This document shows, piece by piece, positions 25,007-33,555 of a stretch of 64,000 nt of DNA. Position numbers and translations under genes: made by a program. The stretch covers positions 372,001 to 436,000 of the forward strand of contig JACKHN010000004.1 in assembly GCA_020638975.1 (NCBI GenBank), given 5' to 3'. Origin of the DNA: Planctomycetaceae bacterium (GTDB taxonomy: Bacteria; Planctomycetota; Planctomycetia; Pirellulales; Pirellulaceae). Each line of letters starts with the position of its first letter. Position 1 is the stretch's first letter. A model generated the notes under the pieces. That model saw nothing but the letters and a program-made list of their open reading frames with translations. It was not told the origin of the DNA and did not search any database.

Positions 25007-26635
25007 CTATTCGAAATACATCGTCCAGAGAACGCGCGTCTCGGGATCGGGAATCGGCTTGCCAGGAGGCGGAGTCAACTCGATCCGATGGCTGAGTTCA
25101 ACGCGATAAACCTCACGTCCTTTCTCTCCCGTGGCGTGCTCTTCGTTCCAACGTCGTGCAAGCCATTCACAGAAAGGGATTCGATAGGCTGCGTAGGGTT
25201 CCGTCGTGATGTTGTCGAGGTACTTTCGCCACCGCTGCGTGTGGTAGGTCGCGCTCACCAGTAGCGGCTTAGACCAAGGCAATGGCTTATCGAAGTCCCA
25301 CAAGTTGACGATGGTGCCGTCGCGTAGCGTGCCTTCCATCACCAACCACCCATCTTCGGTACGAGGCAGCGGCGCAAACATCGACCAGTTTTGGTCCAGC
25401 CCGAAGATTCGAGCAGGCGCATTCCAATGACGGGACATCACGCGCGATTCCCAATACTTAAAGTTGATCTCGCGGACATTCCAGAGCACAACGTAGACGA
25501 GCAGACATACGATTCCCATTTCGACATACCAGCGGCGACGAATGTATGGCGTCTCAGGGCGGGCGAACCAACCGCGAACCCGCGTGCGTACTCTGGGCGG
25601 AATGGCGTCAGCCACCAGTTTTACGAGAGTGGCTAAGCCCGTGATGAAACGGCGGCTAGCGTCGTGCCGTTCGTTTGCTTGCTCTGCAGAGTATGAGAGC
25701 GGGGCTGTAGCGTTCCTTGCTCGAGTCGCGATGACATCCCAGAACTCGCTGGGCAGAAATACAAGCCAGCCGACGATACAGATTGCCGGGAACAGTCCGA
25801 TCGTCAGGCATAGTCCCAATCCGATATGAAACACAATGAAGATGCCTACGACGCCGCTACGAAACCACTTGGTTAGCCACGGCGAGAAGGCTAGTAATGG
25901 CCCGACGACTTCCAGCCACAACGAAAATCCCGTCAATAACTGCATGACCATCGGAAACTGTCGTAACCACAAACCGATCCGACTGGCGAAGGCATCGCAG
26001 TTAAGCGCATAGTAGACGGCGGAATAGTCTCTCATCCAAGGCGAGGGCATGTCGTCTAGCGACTTCATTTTGAAGATCGTTGAGAACCAGTACATCATGC
26101 ACAGCTGGAGCAGCATTGCGATGGACGCCATCGAGATGACACGAGTTGGGAACTGCTCCGTCTTTCCCGCGTACGCCGCGTCGATACTCCACCTTGCTCC
26201 CAATGGCAAAAACAAACTCCACAGCAACATCGATCGCAACAAGACATCGCCGCTGTTTAGGAGGACCGGGTTGCGGCTGTCGATTGACATGAGCAAAACC
26301 CAACTGGCAACGGCGGCCAGTCGCGTGCGGTATCCCAGCAACAGCCAACTCGCAAACATCGCGGCTAACAACATCAAGCCGAGTTGTGCCCAGTATTCAC
26401 CACTGAGCAAGTGCAGTGACCACGTATGGCGAAAGCCAAACTCGTCACCGGACTCGAGGATGTTGATTCGATCCATGCGAGGCAGCACGCCGACATCGGT
26501 GAAATACGCGGTGATCTCTTGGCCGCGATACCACAAGTCGAGCAGCAACACGCAAGCCGCACCAATACGAAACGCCGCCAACGATCTCAGATCGATGCCA
26601 AACAACTCGGTTGTCTTTCCTCGAAGGCGATTCAT
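25007..26635 (-). CDS. HTTM-domain (vitamin-K-dependent carboxylase-like) membrane protein
   Basis: A 542-residue polytopic membrane protein. The N-terminal two-thirds carries many hydrophobic helices in the HTTM pattern: FGIDLRSLAAFRIGAACVLL, LYRGQEI-type loop with YFTDVGVLPR, LLSGEYWAQLGLMLLAAMFA, and SRNPVLLNSGDVLLRSMLLW. The last 200 residues form a soluble region with RIFGLDQNWSMFAPLPRTED, typical of bacterial VKGC-like proteins. Bacterial members have unknown function; gamma-carboxylation is not established. ATG 26635 is preferred over 26743, since the extension is charged and unlike the family. Flanked by a pseudogene and the prepilin cassette, neither obviously linked. Confidence 0.85.
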   Translation of the reverse strand: MNRLRGKTTELFGIDLRSLAAFRIGAACVLLLDLWYRGQEITAYFTDVGVLPRMDRINILESGDEFGFRHTWSLHLLSGEYWAQLGLMLLAAMFASWLLLGYRTRLAAVASWVLLMSIDSRNPVLLNSGDVLLRSMLLWSLFLPLGARWSIDAAYAGKTEQFPTRVISMASIAMLLQLCMMYWFSTIFKMKSLDDMPSPWMRDYSAVYYALNCDAFASRIGLWLRQFPMVMQLLTGFSLWLEVVGPLLAFSPWLTKWFRSGVVGIFIVFHIGLGLCLTIGLFPAICIVGWLVFLPSEFWDVIATRARNATAPLSYSAEQANERHDASRRFITGLATLVKLVADAIPPRVRTRVRGWFARPETPYIRRRWYVEMGIVCLLVYVVLWNVREINFKYWESRVMSRHWNAPARIFGLDQNWSMFAPLPRTEDGWLVMEGTLRDGTIVNLWDFDKPLPWSKPLLVSATYHTQRWRKYLDNITTEPYAAYRIPFCEWLARRWNEEHATGEKGREVYRVELSHRIELTPPPGKPIPDPETRVLWTMYFE

Positions 26636-26830
26636 GCTCGGTCGGTTGTGCCTCTTCGTACTTGGGCGTGCGCGGAGGGTGGGCTCTGTCCACCCTATCA
26701 GTCTGCCGAACGCCAATGTTTTCTCCTCTCTAGCGTAGAACATTCCCAGTTGCTTCGCTGACGAATGCTATGGTTTCAATACAGTATGCGTCAAAAGATG
26801 CGCAACCACAGGGCGATCGGCATAACCGTT

Positions 26831-27304
26831 ATGACACGAACAACACGACCTAAAAATCGTCGAGGCTTCACGCTTGCCGAACTGATGATCGTTGTGTTGA
26901 TCATGGGCATCCTTTCGGCGGCGACGGTTCCGAAGTTGCTGGATTCCGTGGCGTTTTATTCCGTCGACGCGGCAGCCAAGCGAATCAAGCAGGATCTGGA
27001 ACTAGCGCGGCGGCGGGCACGCTCAAAAAGCGTCGCTCAGTCCGTGCAGTTTGATTCCAATACAAGCACCTATGTGCTACCAAACGTCCAGCACATCGAT
27101 CGCTCCGGGGCGACCTATTCGGTCAACTTGACCCGCGCACCCTACTCCTCGTCGCTATACTCCGTCAACTTCAACGGTTCCGAAACAGTGACGTTCAACG
27201 GTTACGGTGTGCCGAGTTCCGCGGGAACGATCGAGGTCGAAGCCGGTACCTATGCTCAGACGATCACCGTCGATGCGACGACAGGCAAGGTGACCATCCA
27301 ATGA
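26831..27304 (+). CDS. Prepilin, GspH-like minor pseudopilin
   Basis: A 157-residue prepilin, first gene of a four-gene cassette. Leader MTRTTRPKNRRG, then FTLAELMIVVLIMGILSAAT with Glu at +5, is a standard prepilin-peptidase site. The following VDAAAKRIKQDLELARRRAR is the GspH/FimT pattern, where the N-terminal helix is followed by RxxAxxxAR-like repeats. The rest is a small beta-rich globular part. The frame extends to 26765 but would give a leader of 34 residues. It overlaps the next gene by 4 bases (ATGA), implying translational coupling. Products of the cassette should form the tip or core of a pseudopilus; the secretion ATPase and secretin are not in this window. Confidence 0.82.
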   Translation: MTRTTRPKNRRGFTLAELMIVVLIMGILSAATVPKLLDSVAFYSVDAAAKRIKQDLELARRRARSKSVAQSVQFDSNTSTYVLPNVQHIDRSGATYSVNLTRAPYSSSLYSVNFNGSETVTFNGYGVPSSAGTIEVEAGTYAQTITVDATTGKVTIQ

Positions 27305-28440
27305 CAGCGAAAGCAGCTACATTTCGTTTGACCGCGAAACAACGTGGTTTTACGCTCGCCGAGCTTGTTATCGCCGTAGCGACATCGTCGTTGCTGGTGG
27401 CCGGGATGACGTCTGCAATCTTCTTGGCAGTTCGTTCTGCCGATACCAACTCGGGAACGGCCTTGGCGATTCAAGGGAGTATGGTTTTAGAGGACATCGC
27501 GGCCGAGTTGCGGGATGCAGTGTACTTCAAGCAACGAACCGCGACCTCGGTCATGTTCACCGTCCCGGATCGAGATGGCGATGGCGACGTGGAAACCATT
27601 CGCTACTCCTGGACGGGCACGGCGGGCGCGTCGCTCTTGCGAGAGTACAACGGTGGAAGTGCGATCCCCACGGTGGATGACGTACATGGCTTCCAACTGG
27701 CATACACGATCGACACCAATGCCACGGCGAACAAGATACTGTTCGTCGTTCCCAATGAATCGAGCTTGGACGCGGACGACTCCGCGAAACAGACCTCTTT
27801 CCAAAGCTGGGGATATTCGGTTCAACCCGTCACCGCCGCTAGGACAAATGCTCAGATAGACGCGTTGGCCGCGGCTGCGGATGCGATCTACATATCTGAA
27901 AACATCGTTGCAAGTGATCTCAACACCAAACTCAATGACGCCAAGGCGGGGATCGTCAACGAAGTCGGAGCCTTACATGACGATCTCGAATTGGCCTCGT
28001 CCGCAGGCGTGTCTTACACCGGCACTCAAATTCGGATCGCAGACAATACGCATTATGTAACCTCTCCGTTCAATATCGGTGTGTTGAGCATAACCGCAAC
28101 AGCACAGTACCTAGGACGCATGAACGGCACGTTGGCAACCGACTTGCAAACGATCGCACAGGATTTCGGCGGTACGAATTCATCCCTGACAGTGATCGGC
28201 ACTGGCGGCAGGCTTGAAGACGGTACGCCAGCCTTGGGACCACGGCTCAACTGGCCCATCGGGAACGACTTTAGCTTCTCGGCGCTGAACAGTGCCGGTT
28301 TGACGTTGCTGCAACGCGCTGTCGATTGGGCGGCGCGCAAGTACACGGTAACGAGCGTCGGGATCACTTTGCAGGTCGGCAGTGACGGTTCGTCTGCGGT
28401 GCAGACAGCCACCGAAATCCGCAGCAAACCACGAGCTTGA
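27301..28440 (+). CDS. Prepilin (GspJ-like) with large C-terminal domain
   Basis: A 379-residue prepilin with leader MTAKAATFRLTAKQRG and FTLAELVIAVATSSLLVAGM. Residues about 30-165 resemble GspJ/PilW (LEDIAAELRDAVYFKQRT, FTVPDRDGDGDVETIRYSW). After about residue 195 comes an extra domain with AIYISENIVASDLNTKL, GIVNEVGALHDDLELAS, DNTHYVTSPF and WPIGNDFSFSALNSAGLTLL followed by QRAVDWAARK, seen also in the paralogue at 34011-35165. I do not know a function for this domain; similar segments occur in secreted planctomycete proteins. The C-terminus VGITLQVGSDGSSAVQTATE is near-identical in the paralogue. Overlaps the upstream gene by 4 bases. Confidence 0.82.
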   Translation: MTAKAATFRLTAKQRGFTLAELVIAVATSSLLVAGMTSAIFLAVRSADTNSGTALAIQGSMVLEDIAAELRDAVYFKQRTATSVMFTVPDRDGDGDVETIRYSWTGTAGASLLREYNGGSAIPTVDDVHGFQLAYTIDTNATANKILFVVPNESSLDADDSAKQTSFQSWGYSVQPVTAARTNAQIDALAAAADAIYISENIVASDLNTKLNDAKAGIVNEVGALHDDLELASSAGVSYTGTQIRIADNTHYVTSPFNIGVLSITATAQYLGRMNGTLATDLQTIAQDFGGTNSSLTVIGTGGRLEDGTPALGPRLNWPIGNDFSFSALNSAGLTLLQRAVDWAARKYTVTSVGITLQVGSDGSSAVQTATEIRSKPRA

Positions 28441-28505
28441 TTAGACAGATCTAGAAGGGTTCGACATGAGTGCAACACAACATCCGGGGAAGCGCTCACC
28501 ATCGC

Positions 28506-28571
28506 GTAGTCGCGTTGCTCCGCAACGCAGACTCGGGCGTTGGAGTCTGCATTGCGGAGCAATGCGACTAC
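28506..28571. repeat. 29-bp-arm hairpin repeat overlapping a start codon
   Basis: Arms 28506-28534 and 28543-28571 are complementary at 27 of 29 positions around an 8-base loop (GGGCGTTG). The right arm contains GCGGAGCAATGCGACTAC, so it supplies both a GGAG-like ribosome site and the ATG at 28562 of the next prepilin. Looks like an inserted REP/MITE-like element that has become part of a gene start. Confidence 0.75.
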
Positions 28572-29041
28572 GGCGACATCCTGGCTACACGTTGGTTGAA
28601 GTTGCCATATCAACGTTGATTGTCGGTGTGCTGCTGGTTGCGGCGCTCAATACAACCGGCTACGCCACGCGCGGGCAGATCGACAATAAACAGCGAGCCC
28701 AAGCCAAACTGATCGCCAACGCGATGCTGGCCGAGATCCTCGAATTGCCTTACCAGGAACGAACGACCACGCCGGCATTCGGGCCGGAGACCGGCGAAGC
28801 ACGCGCTACCTATGATGACGTCGACGACTATATGCTCTTCAGCGATTCGCCTCCCGTGGATAAGCAGGGTGTTGCTTTGGCAGGCGGCGAAGGGCTGACG
28901 CGATCCGTTGTCGTCAGCTACGTCGAGCCCGATAACTTGACGGCCACGTCCAACACGGACAAAGGCATCAAACGGATTGTTGTGAGTGTGGCACGAGGCG
29001 GCACGCAATTGGTGAGTTTGACGACTGTCGTGGTGAAGTAA
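28562..29041 (+). CDS. Prepilin, GspI/PilV-like
   Basis: A 159-residue prepilin. Leader MRLRRHPG is followed by YTLVEVAISTLIVGVLLVAA, a prepilin site with Tyr at +1 and Glu at +5, then a helix with KQRAQAKLIANAMLAEILEL, the conserved pattern of GspI and PilV (ALxLAxxxxE). The remaining beta region ends VVVSVARGGTQLVSLTTVVV. An ATG at 28466 is in frame, but it would force translation of the whole hairpin repeat as a 40-residue basic leader; 28562 with GGAG 5 bases ahead is preferred. Third gene of the prepilin cassette, 5 bases before the next. Confidence 0.78.
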   Translation: MRLRRHPGYTLVEVAISTLIVGVLLVAALNTTGYATRGQIDNKQRAQAKLIANAMLAEILELPYQERTTTPAFGPETGEARATYDDVDDYMLFSDSPPVDKQGVALAGGEGLTRSVVVSYVEPDNLTATSNTDKGIKRIVVSVARGGTQLVSLTTVVVK

Positions 29042-29046
29042 AACGC

Positions 29047-30882
29047 ATGGGCGAATTTAGGAAACAACACGTACTGCGACTCTGGGGGCCGCTGCTGGCA
29101 AACCGTTACACCGGCAACACGGCGCGTCGCCGTCGCGGTTCGATCTACGTCCTGGTGCTGGGGACGACGATGATCGTGGCCGTACTTGGATTAGCGGCCT
29201 TGACGAGAGTGCGTATCCAGCGATTGCAGACGGACAGCGGCAACGACATGCGAAATGCGCAAGCCTACGCCAAAGTCGCGCTCGATATGGCGTGGCACCG
29301 CGTTCAGAACGATTCCAGTTGGCGAACCAAGATGGCTAACGGAACCTGGTCCACGGATCAAGTGATCGGCGATGGATACTACAGCTTCACTGCGACCGAC
29401 CCCATCGACGGGAATCTAACAAACTCGGCCGTCCATCCCGTGGTGATCGTCGGTGTGGGAAAGAGTGGCAACTCGATCCAGAAGTTGCAGATGGAATTGC
29501 GTGCATTACGACCCGGCATCCGTTGTTTAGAGCCGATGATCCACGCTGACAACAAGCTCAAGTTCGACGGGGGTACGGTCACCAGCAATCGCATGGTCAG
29601 CGCCAATAGCGACGCGGAAGTGAAGAACAATGCGCAGGCTTATACCGACGCGGAAGCGGCTGGCAGCATCAAAACAGGCAGCGGCGGAGTCTGGTACGGG
29701 ACGACGACCACTACGGGCGCGTGGCCACGTTCACTGCCAAACACCGCCTCGCTGTACAGCTATTACACGGCCAACGGTACCACCATCAACTACAACGATT
29801 TGCCCACTTGGGACGAGAACCTGATTGACAATCCGGGAGCGGAAGACAGCTCGATCAGTATTTCACCCTGGTACGCCGTTAGTTGTGTTGCATCGTCCAC
29901 CGATTGGCAAAAGAAATCGGGCGCTCGTTCATTCGGAATGGCGTTTCGGGACAGCACTGGTGATTACTTGGCGCAGGACGTCACCTCGAAACTGGAGAGC
30001 GGCGTCGCCTACTATACGGAAGCGCAAGTTCGTACGTTTACGAACAATGACGTCTTCTATACCGTCAAGCTCAAAGTTGTATCGTCCGGCAGCGGAACTC
30101 AGATTTTCGACTTGACCAGCACCGACAAAACGAATGACAGTTGGAAGAAGATCAGCGGAACACAGACGATCACTTGGACAGGAACATTGACTCAAGCCGA
30201 GTTATACGTTCACTCAAGCAGCAGCACGCAATGGTACTATGTCGATGACGTCGTCATGCAGATAGACGCAGCGCCCAGCGACGTGAAGGTGATCCACCGC
30301 AAAGTACTGAGTCCGGCGAGCAACCCTTTCGGTTCGGGCGTCAAGAATGCGCAAGGCATCTATGTTCTCGATTGTGGCGGCAACAAGATCAGCATCCGCA
30401 ACTCTCGCATCATCGGAACCTTGATTCTGTTGAACCAGCACGAAAATGGCTCGGAGATCGCAGGTTCCCTGAACTGGGCTCCAGCCGTGATCAGTGCCGA
30501 CCCCATGACGACCAACCTGCCCGTACTACTCAGCAACAAACGACTCAATCTGTTTTTCACCAATACGGCGCTTGATGAAGGACTCCGCAACGCTAACTTC
30601 AACCCCACAGGCACGCCGTACAACGACTCGCAAGACAGCGACAAAAGCGACTCGTATCCGTCGCTTCTCAACGGCGTCATCTACACGGAAAAGGATGTCG
30701 AAATCCAAAACAGTCCTACGATTACAGGTGTCTTGGTGGGCGACAACGACATCACCGCCACCAACTCCACCTTGAACTTGAAGTACGACTCGACCTACTA
30801 CGAGCGGAATGCTCCGCCTGGATTTCAGGCTGCGGTGACGTACTACGTGGTGCCAGGTTCGTACCGACAAGTGGTGAATTAG
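29047..30882 (+). CDS. PilX/GspK-like membrane-anchored secreted protein
   Basis: A 611-residue protein, last of the prepilin cassette. Residues about 30-56 (RRGSIYVLVLGTTMIVAVLG) form an N-terminal hydrophobic helix preceded by basic residues, as in PilX and GspK, although the strict G-F site and Glu +5 are absent. Next comes NDMRNAQAYAKVALDMAWHR, the PilX-type helix. The long extracytoplasmic part has a carbohydrate-binding-like stretch around residues 255-415 (NLIDNPGAEDSSISISPWY, YYVDDVVMQID) and a right-handed beta-helix-like end (IRNSRIIGTLILLNQ, VEIQNSPTITGVLVG). The C-terminus FQAAVTYYVVPGSYRQVV recurs as a remnant at 35168-35263. A role as a large tip protein presenting a binding domain is inference. 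Confidence 0.75.
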   Translation: MGEFRKQHVLRLWGPLLANRYTGNTARRRRGSIYVLVLGTTMIVAVLGLAALTRVRIQRLQTDSGNDMRNAQAYAKVALDMAWHRVQNDSSWRTKMANGTWSTDQVIGDGYYSFTATDPIDGNLTNSAVHPVVIVGVGKSGNSIQKLQMELRALRPGIRCLEPMIHADNKLKFDGGTVTSNRMVSANSDAEVKNNAQAYTDAEAAGSIKTGSGGVWYGTTTTTGAWPRSLPNTASLYSYYTANGTTINYNDLPTWDENLIDNPGAEDSSISISPWYAVSCVASSTDWQKKSGARSFGMAFRDSTGDYLAQDVTSKLESGVAYYTEAQVRTFTNNDVFYTVKLKVVSSGSGTQIFDLTSTDKTNDSWKKISGTQTITWTGTLTQAELYVHSSSSTQWYYVDDVVMQIDAAPSDVKVIHRKVLSPASNPFGSGVKNAQGIYVLDCGGNKISIRNSRIIGTLILLNQHENGSEIAGSLNWAPAVISADPMTTNLPVLLSNKRLNLFFTNTALDEGLRNANFNPTGTPYNDSQDSDKSDSYPSLLNGVIYTEKDVEIQNSPTITGVLVGDNDITATNSTLNLKYDSTYYERNAPPGFQAAVTYYVVPGSYRQVVN

Positions 30883-30891
30883 CGCGGCGTC

Positions 30892-30932
30892 ACCGCTCTA
30901 AACGATTTGCTGGAGCGCAGCATTAGAGCGGT
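30892..30932. repeat. Short inverted repeat downstream of prepilin cassette
   Basis: ACCGCTCTAA at 30892-30901 and its exact complement at 30923-30932, ten bases after the cassette's last stop codon. It could serve as a weak terminator. The same ACCGCTCTAA word appears at 24046-24055 beside the 314-bp element. Confidence 0.5.
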
Positions 30933-30942
30933 CTTTGGGCAC

Positions 30943-31015
30943 GTGTAGCGTTGTTTCGTCAAGATTCCCTGGGAACTAGACCGCCACAGCCGTGACACGT
31001 CCGTGCGACTCGCAC
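30943..31015 (+). repeat. Dispersed repeat family A, full copy
   Basis: About 73 bases from GTGTAGCGTTGTTTCGTC to GTCCGTGCGACTCGCAC, matching the inverted copy at 23963-24035 and the truncated copy at 14571-14619. Ends in the same small palindrome GTGCGACTCGCAC. Confidence 0.75.
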
Positions 31016-31150
31016 CTAGTGCTTGGTTACAGCTTAATCTTAGGGTTGTGTGCCATCTGGCTCGGCCAGTGCCGTCACGGGCGTGATTGGTCCGTGCAGC
31101 ACTGGCCGAGCCAGTGGCAACCGAATTCTTAGCGGTAACACAGCACTAGG
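31015..31150. repeat. 136-bp imperfect palindrome (MITE-like)
   Basis: Terminal CCTAGTGCT at 31015-31023 and complement at 31142-31150; central perfect 16-bp pair CTGGCTCGGCCAGTGC at 31057-31072 and 31099-31114; imperfect pairing between, built on GGTTACAGCTTAATCTTAGGGTTG and its partner (each shown here as a core of under 25 bases; see 31025-31048 and 31120-31140). No coding content. It directly abuts the family-A repeat. Confidence 0.7.
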
Positions 31151-31856
31151 GTGAAGTATCACGCGAAAGCGCAGACTCCAGCGCAAATCGCTCGCCTGAA
31201 CGCACTGGTGATTGCCCGACCCGCTCACCGCGCGACCCATCCCCATGGTGTCGACACAGAAACTTCGCCTCTCTTTGACTCGCCGCTTCCCCATCGGCGT
31301 CCCGCGGCACCGTCAAGCTGCGGGTACACTCTCGCTTCGTTGCCTGATGGCCTTCGTCACATTCTCGGGAAAACATTGCGTGGTCTCGTTCCGTCACAAC
31401 CGTTACAATCCGGAAAAAACTTGGTCGCTTCTCGTCGCCTCAAGTATTTCTACCCCCCGCAGCAAGCCACCTCAATCGGAAGGCTCTCCGAAGGCGATAG
31501 AAGGCTGAACTCGAATTTGAGGAACGCAACATCTGCGTTTGCACGACCGTGTTCTATACTTCATCGGACTTACCTTTCGTGTCGCCTGCGGGATCTCGCT
31601 TGCGAAGTTTCGGCAACCAGCGGCAGGAAAGCCAGAGCCTGGCAGGGTAGCGACGTTGGGGAGACACAGTCGCCATATTCTGCCCCACCCGTATCGAGAA
31701 CTCGGAAAGCATAAAACTACGGAGGATGTCGCGCGATTCGATTGTCGGCCTTCTCACTTGCACCACAGCGTTTCGCCACTTCGTTTCCATTCGAGGCGGG
31801 CAGAGACCAGTATCGTAACGCAGACACGCACGAGAAGTACCAAATTGCAACTACCG
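31151..31856. other. Gene-poor gap
   Basis: About 700 bases with several overlapping open frames on both strands, none with recognisable domains, good start context or biased composition. I support no gene here. It may be decayed coding DNA between the prepilin cassette and the HD-GYP gene. Confidence 0.4.
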
Positions 31857-31954
31857 GTAGTGGTACACTTTGCCGTAGGTCGGGCACTCCTGCCCGATAA
31901 AAGACGGCCAAGAGTGGCCGGCCTACTTTCCGGGATTTCAAACTGTACCACTAC
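31857..31954 (-). repeat. Dispersed repeat family B (98 bp, inverted copy)
   Basis: Begins GTAGTGGTACACTTTGCCGT and ends AAACTGTACCACTAC: terminal inverted repeats GTAGTGGTACA / TGTACCACTAC around two small internal hairpins (CGGGCACTCCTGCCCG and CGGCCAAGAGTGGCCG). Related copies lie at 33457-33555 and 59271-59368 in the opposite orientation. The ends just before the HD-GYP gene could influence its 5' untranslated region. Confidence 0.8.
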
Positions 31955-31993
31955 CCAACTACCGCACGGTAGCCGACTGACGAAAGAGAGCAG

Positions 31994-33310
31994 ATGTCTC
32001 ACTGCGTTGTTATCGATATCGATTCGCTCATTCTTGGGCGTTCGTTACCGTGTCCAATTCATGACCAAAAGGGCACGCTCTTGTTGGCCAAGGGCGAAGT
32101 ATTGACTTCGGAACACAAACGACGCATGAGAGCGCGCGGGACGAGCAAAGCCGTCATTGCTTCCGAGTATGCTTCCCAGGTTGCGTTGTTTGGGAATGAC
32201 CCGAAAGAGGTCGAACGGTATGAACGCGAACTGAACCATTTCGTCGACGAAGCGATTCAGACTGGCAGATTCGACATCAGAAACGAAGGTCCCGCCGTCG
32301 CTGAAGGGGTCGTTGACCGAGGGTGCAGTAGCTATGACGCGCGACATATTGAATCCGTTCGCGGCCAAATCGCGTCCGGCAGTACACTGGTGAAAGACTT
32401 GATGGCGAACGTCCATGAAATCGGCAAAACGTCAGCGACTAGGATGAAGGAGTTCGTCACTTCGTCGACCGCTCTTCTGGCAAATGATTTCGGAGGTACC
32501 TTGAGTGTCGCGCTCGCGCATCACGAGCAAAGCGGCCTGTCCGAACACGCGTTGAAGATGGCGACCCTGGGGATGGCAATGGCTGTCGATCTGAACTTTG
32601 ACGCCTCCAATGTGCAAATCGTTGGTATCAGCGGACTGCTCGCGGACATCGGGATGGCCCAGGTTCCGAAAGAGTTGCGAGAAGCCGATCGACGTTTGTC
32701 GGCGAGCGAATTCGCTAAAGTCCAACGGCACACGATCTATACGGCGAACCATGTGGAGCGAATTCCCACGATTCCCGATGTGGTTCGCGTTGTCTCCTAT
32801 CAAGTCCACGAACGACCCGACGGGTCCGGATACCCGCGGGCGAGGACATCGAATACCATTCATCCCTTTGCGATGATACTGAACGTGGCAGATGCCTATA
32901 TCGCCATGACCACGAGCCGACCTCATCGCCCCCCAATGATGCCATACGCTGCCGTCAAACAACTGCTCCGTATGGCACAGCTCGGGCAAGCAGATGTGCA
33001 AGCAGTTCGTGCTCTGTTACACGTCTTGTCGTTGTTCCCGATCGGGAGTTACGTGGCGATTTCGGATGGTAGCGTTGCCAAAGTCATGCGCAGCAACCGC
33101 AGGGACTATACAAAACCTATCGTCGCACGGATTCAAGATGCCGACGGTAACCGCATCGGCCTCGACGACAAGCGATTGTTACTTGATCTGACGTCGACGG
33201 ATCTCTCAATCGTCCAAGCGCTGCCCCAACCAGGCAGCAATGAGGTTCGGTTAGAGGGCAGGGATGCGGAGGCCACTTTGGAACGCTGTTACTCAAACAG
33301 CCATAACTGA
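31994..33310 (+). CDS. HD-GYP-like domain protein with substituted HD motif
   Basis: A 438-residue cytoplasmic protein. Residues about 165-345 follow the HD-GYP pattern: SEHALKMATLGMAMAVDLN with His185, the core motif reading LLADIGM (Ala217-Asp218) where active enzymes have His-Asp, QRHTIYTANHVERI with His246 and His253, VHERPDGSGYP (271-281, normally HHExxDGxGYP) and ILNVADAYIAM with Asp300. The GYP and several ligands are kept but the first metal-binding His is Ala and one of the paired His is Val, so c-di-GMP hydrolysis is doubtful; binding remains possible. The N-terminal 130 residues resemble the DUF3391-like lead-in of some HD-GYP proteins. The C-terminal 100 residues are a small beta domain (IGSYVAISDGSVAKVM) often following HD-GYP. 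It lies between two prepilin cassettes. Confidence 0.8.
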   Translation: MSHCVVIDIDSLILGRSLPCPIHDQKGTLLLAKGEVLTSEHKRRMRARGTSKAVIASEYASQVALFGNDPKEVERYERELNHFVDEAIQTGRFDIRNEGPAVAEGVVDRGCSSYDARHIESVRGQIASGSTLVKDLMANVHEIGKTSATRMKEFVTSSTALLANDFGGTLSVALAHHEQSGLSEHALKMATLGMAMAVDLNFDASNVQIVGISGLLADIGMAQVPKELREADRRLSASEFAKVQRHTIYTANHVERIPTIPDVVRVVSYQVHERPDGSGYPRARTSNTIHPFAMILNVADAYIAMTTSRPHRPPMMPYAAVKQLLRMAQLGQADVQAVRALLHVLSLFPIGSYVAISDGSVAKVMRSNRRDYTKPIVARIQDADGNRIGLDDKRLLLDLTSTDLSIVQALPQPGSNEVRLEGRDAEATLERCYSNSHN

Positions 33311-33456
33311 CTGAGAACGAGAAAGAGAAGTCGCCTTCGTGCTGTAGCGGTTACGCTGAGCGAGAGACCTATCTGCTCTTCGTTTCACGTCCACCAGCGT
33401 CGATCGAGGGGCAGGCTTCTGTTCGTCATCACATGGTTCTGGCGTCGCTTTCCGGG

Positions 33457-33555
33457 GTAGTAGTACAGTTCGCGATTTCTGAAAGTAGGACGGCCACTCT
33501 TTGGCCGTCTTTTGTCAGGCAGGAGTGCCCAACTTACGGCAAGCTGTACCACTAC
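33457..33555 (+). repeat. Dispersed repeat family B (99 bp)
   Basis: Starts GTAGTAGTACAGTTCGCGAT and ends AGCTGTACCACTAC, with internal hairpins around GGCCACTCTTTGGCC and GGCAGGAGTGCC. Same family as 31857-31954 and 59271-59368. Confidence 0.8.

Noticed and set aside
31151..31714. 187-codon plus-strand frame
   Set aside because: No domain, no ribosome site, atypical composition, and several competing frames in the same DNA.
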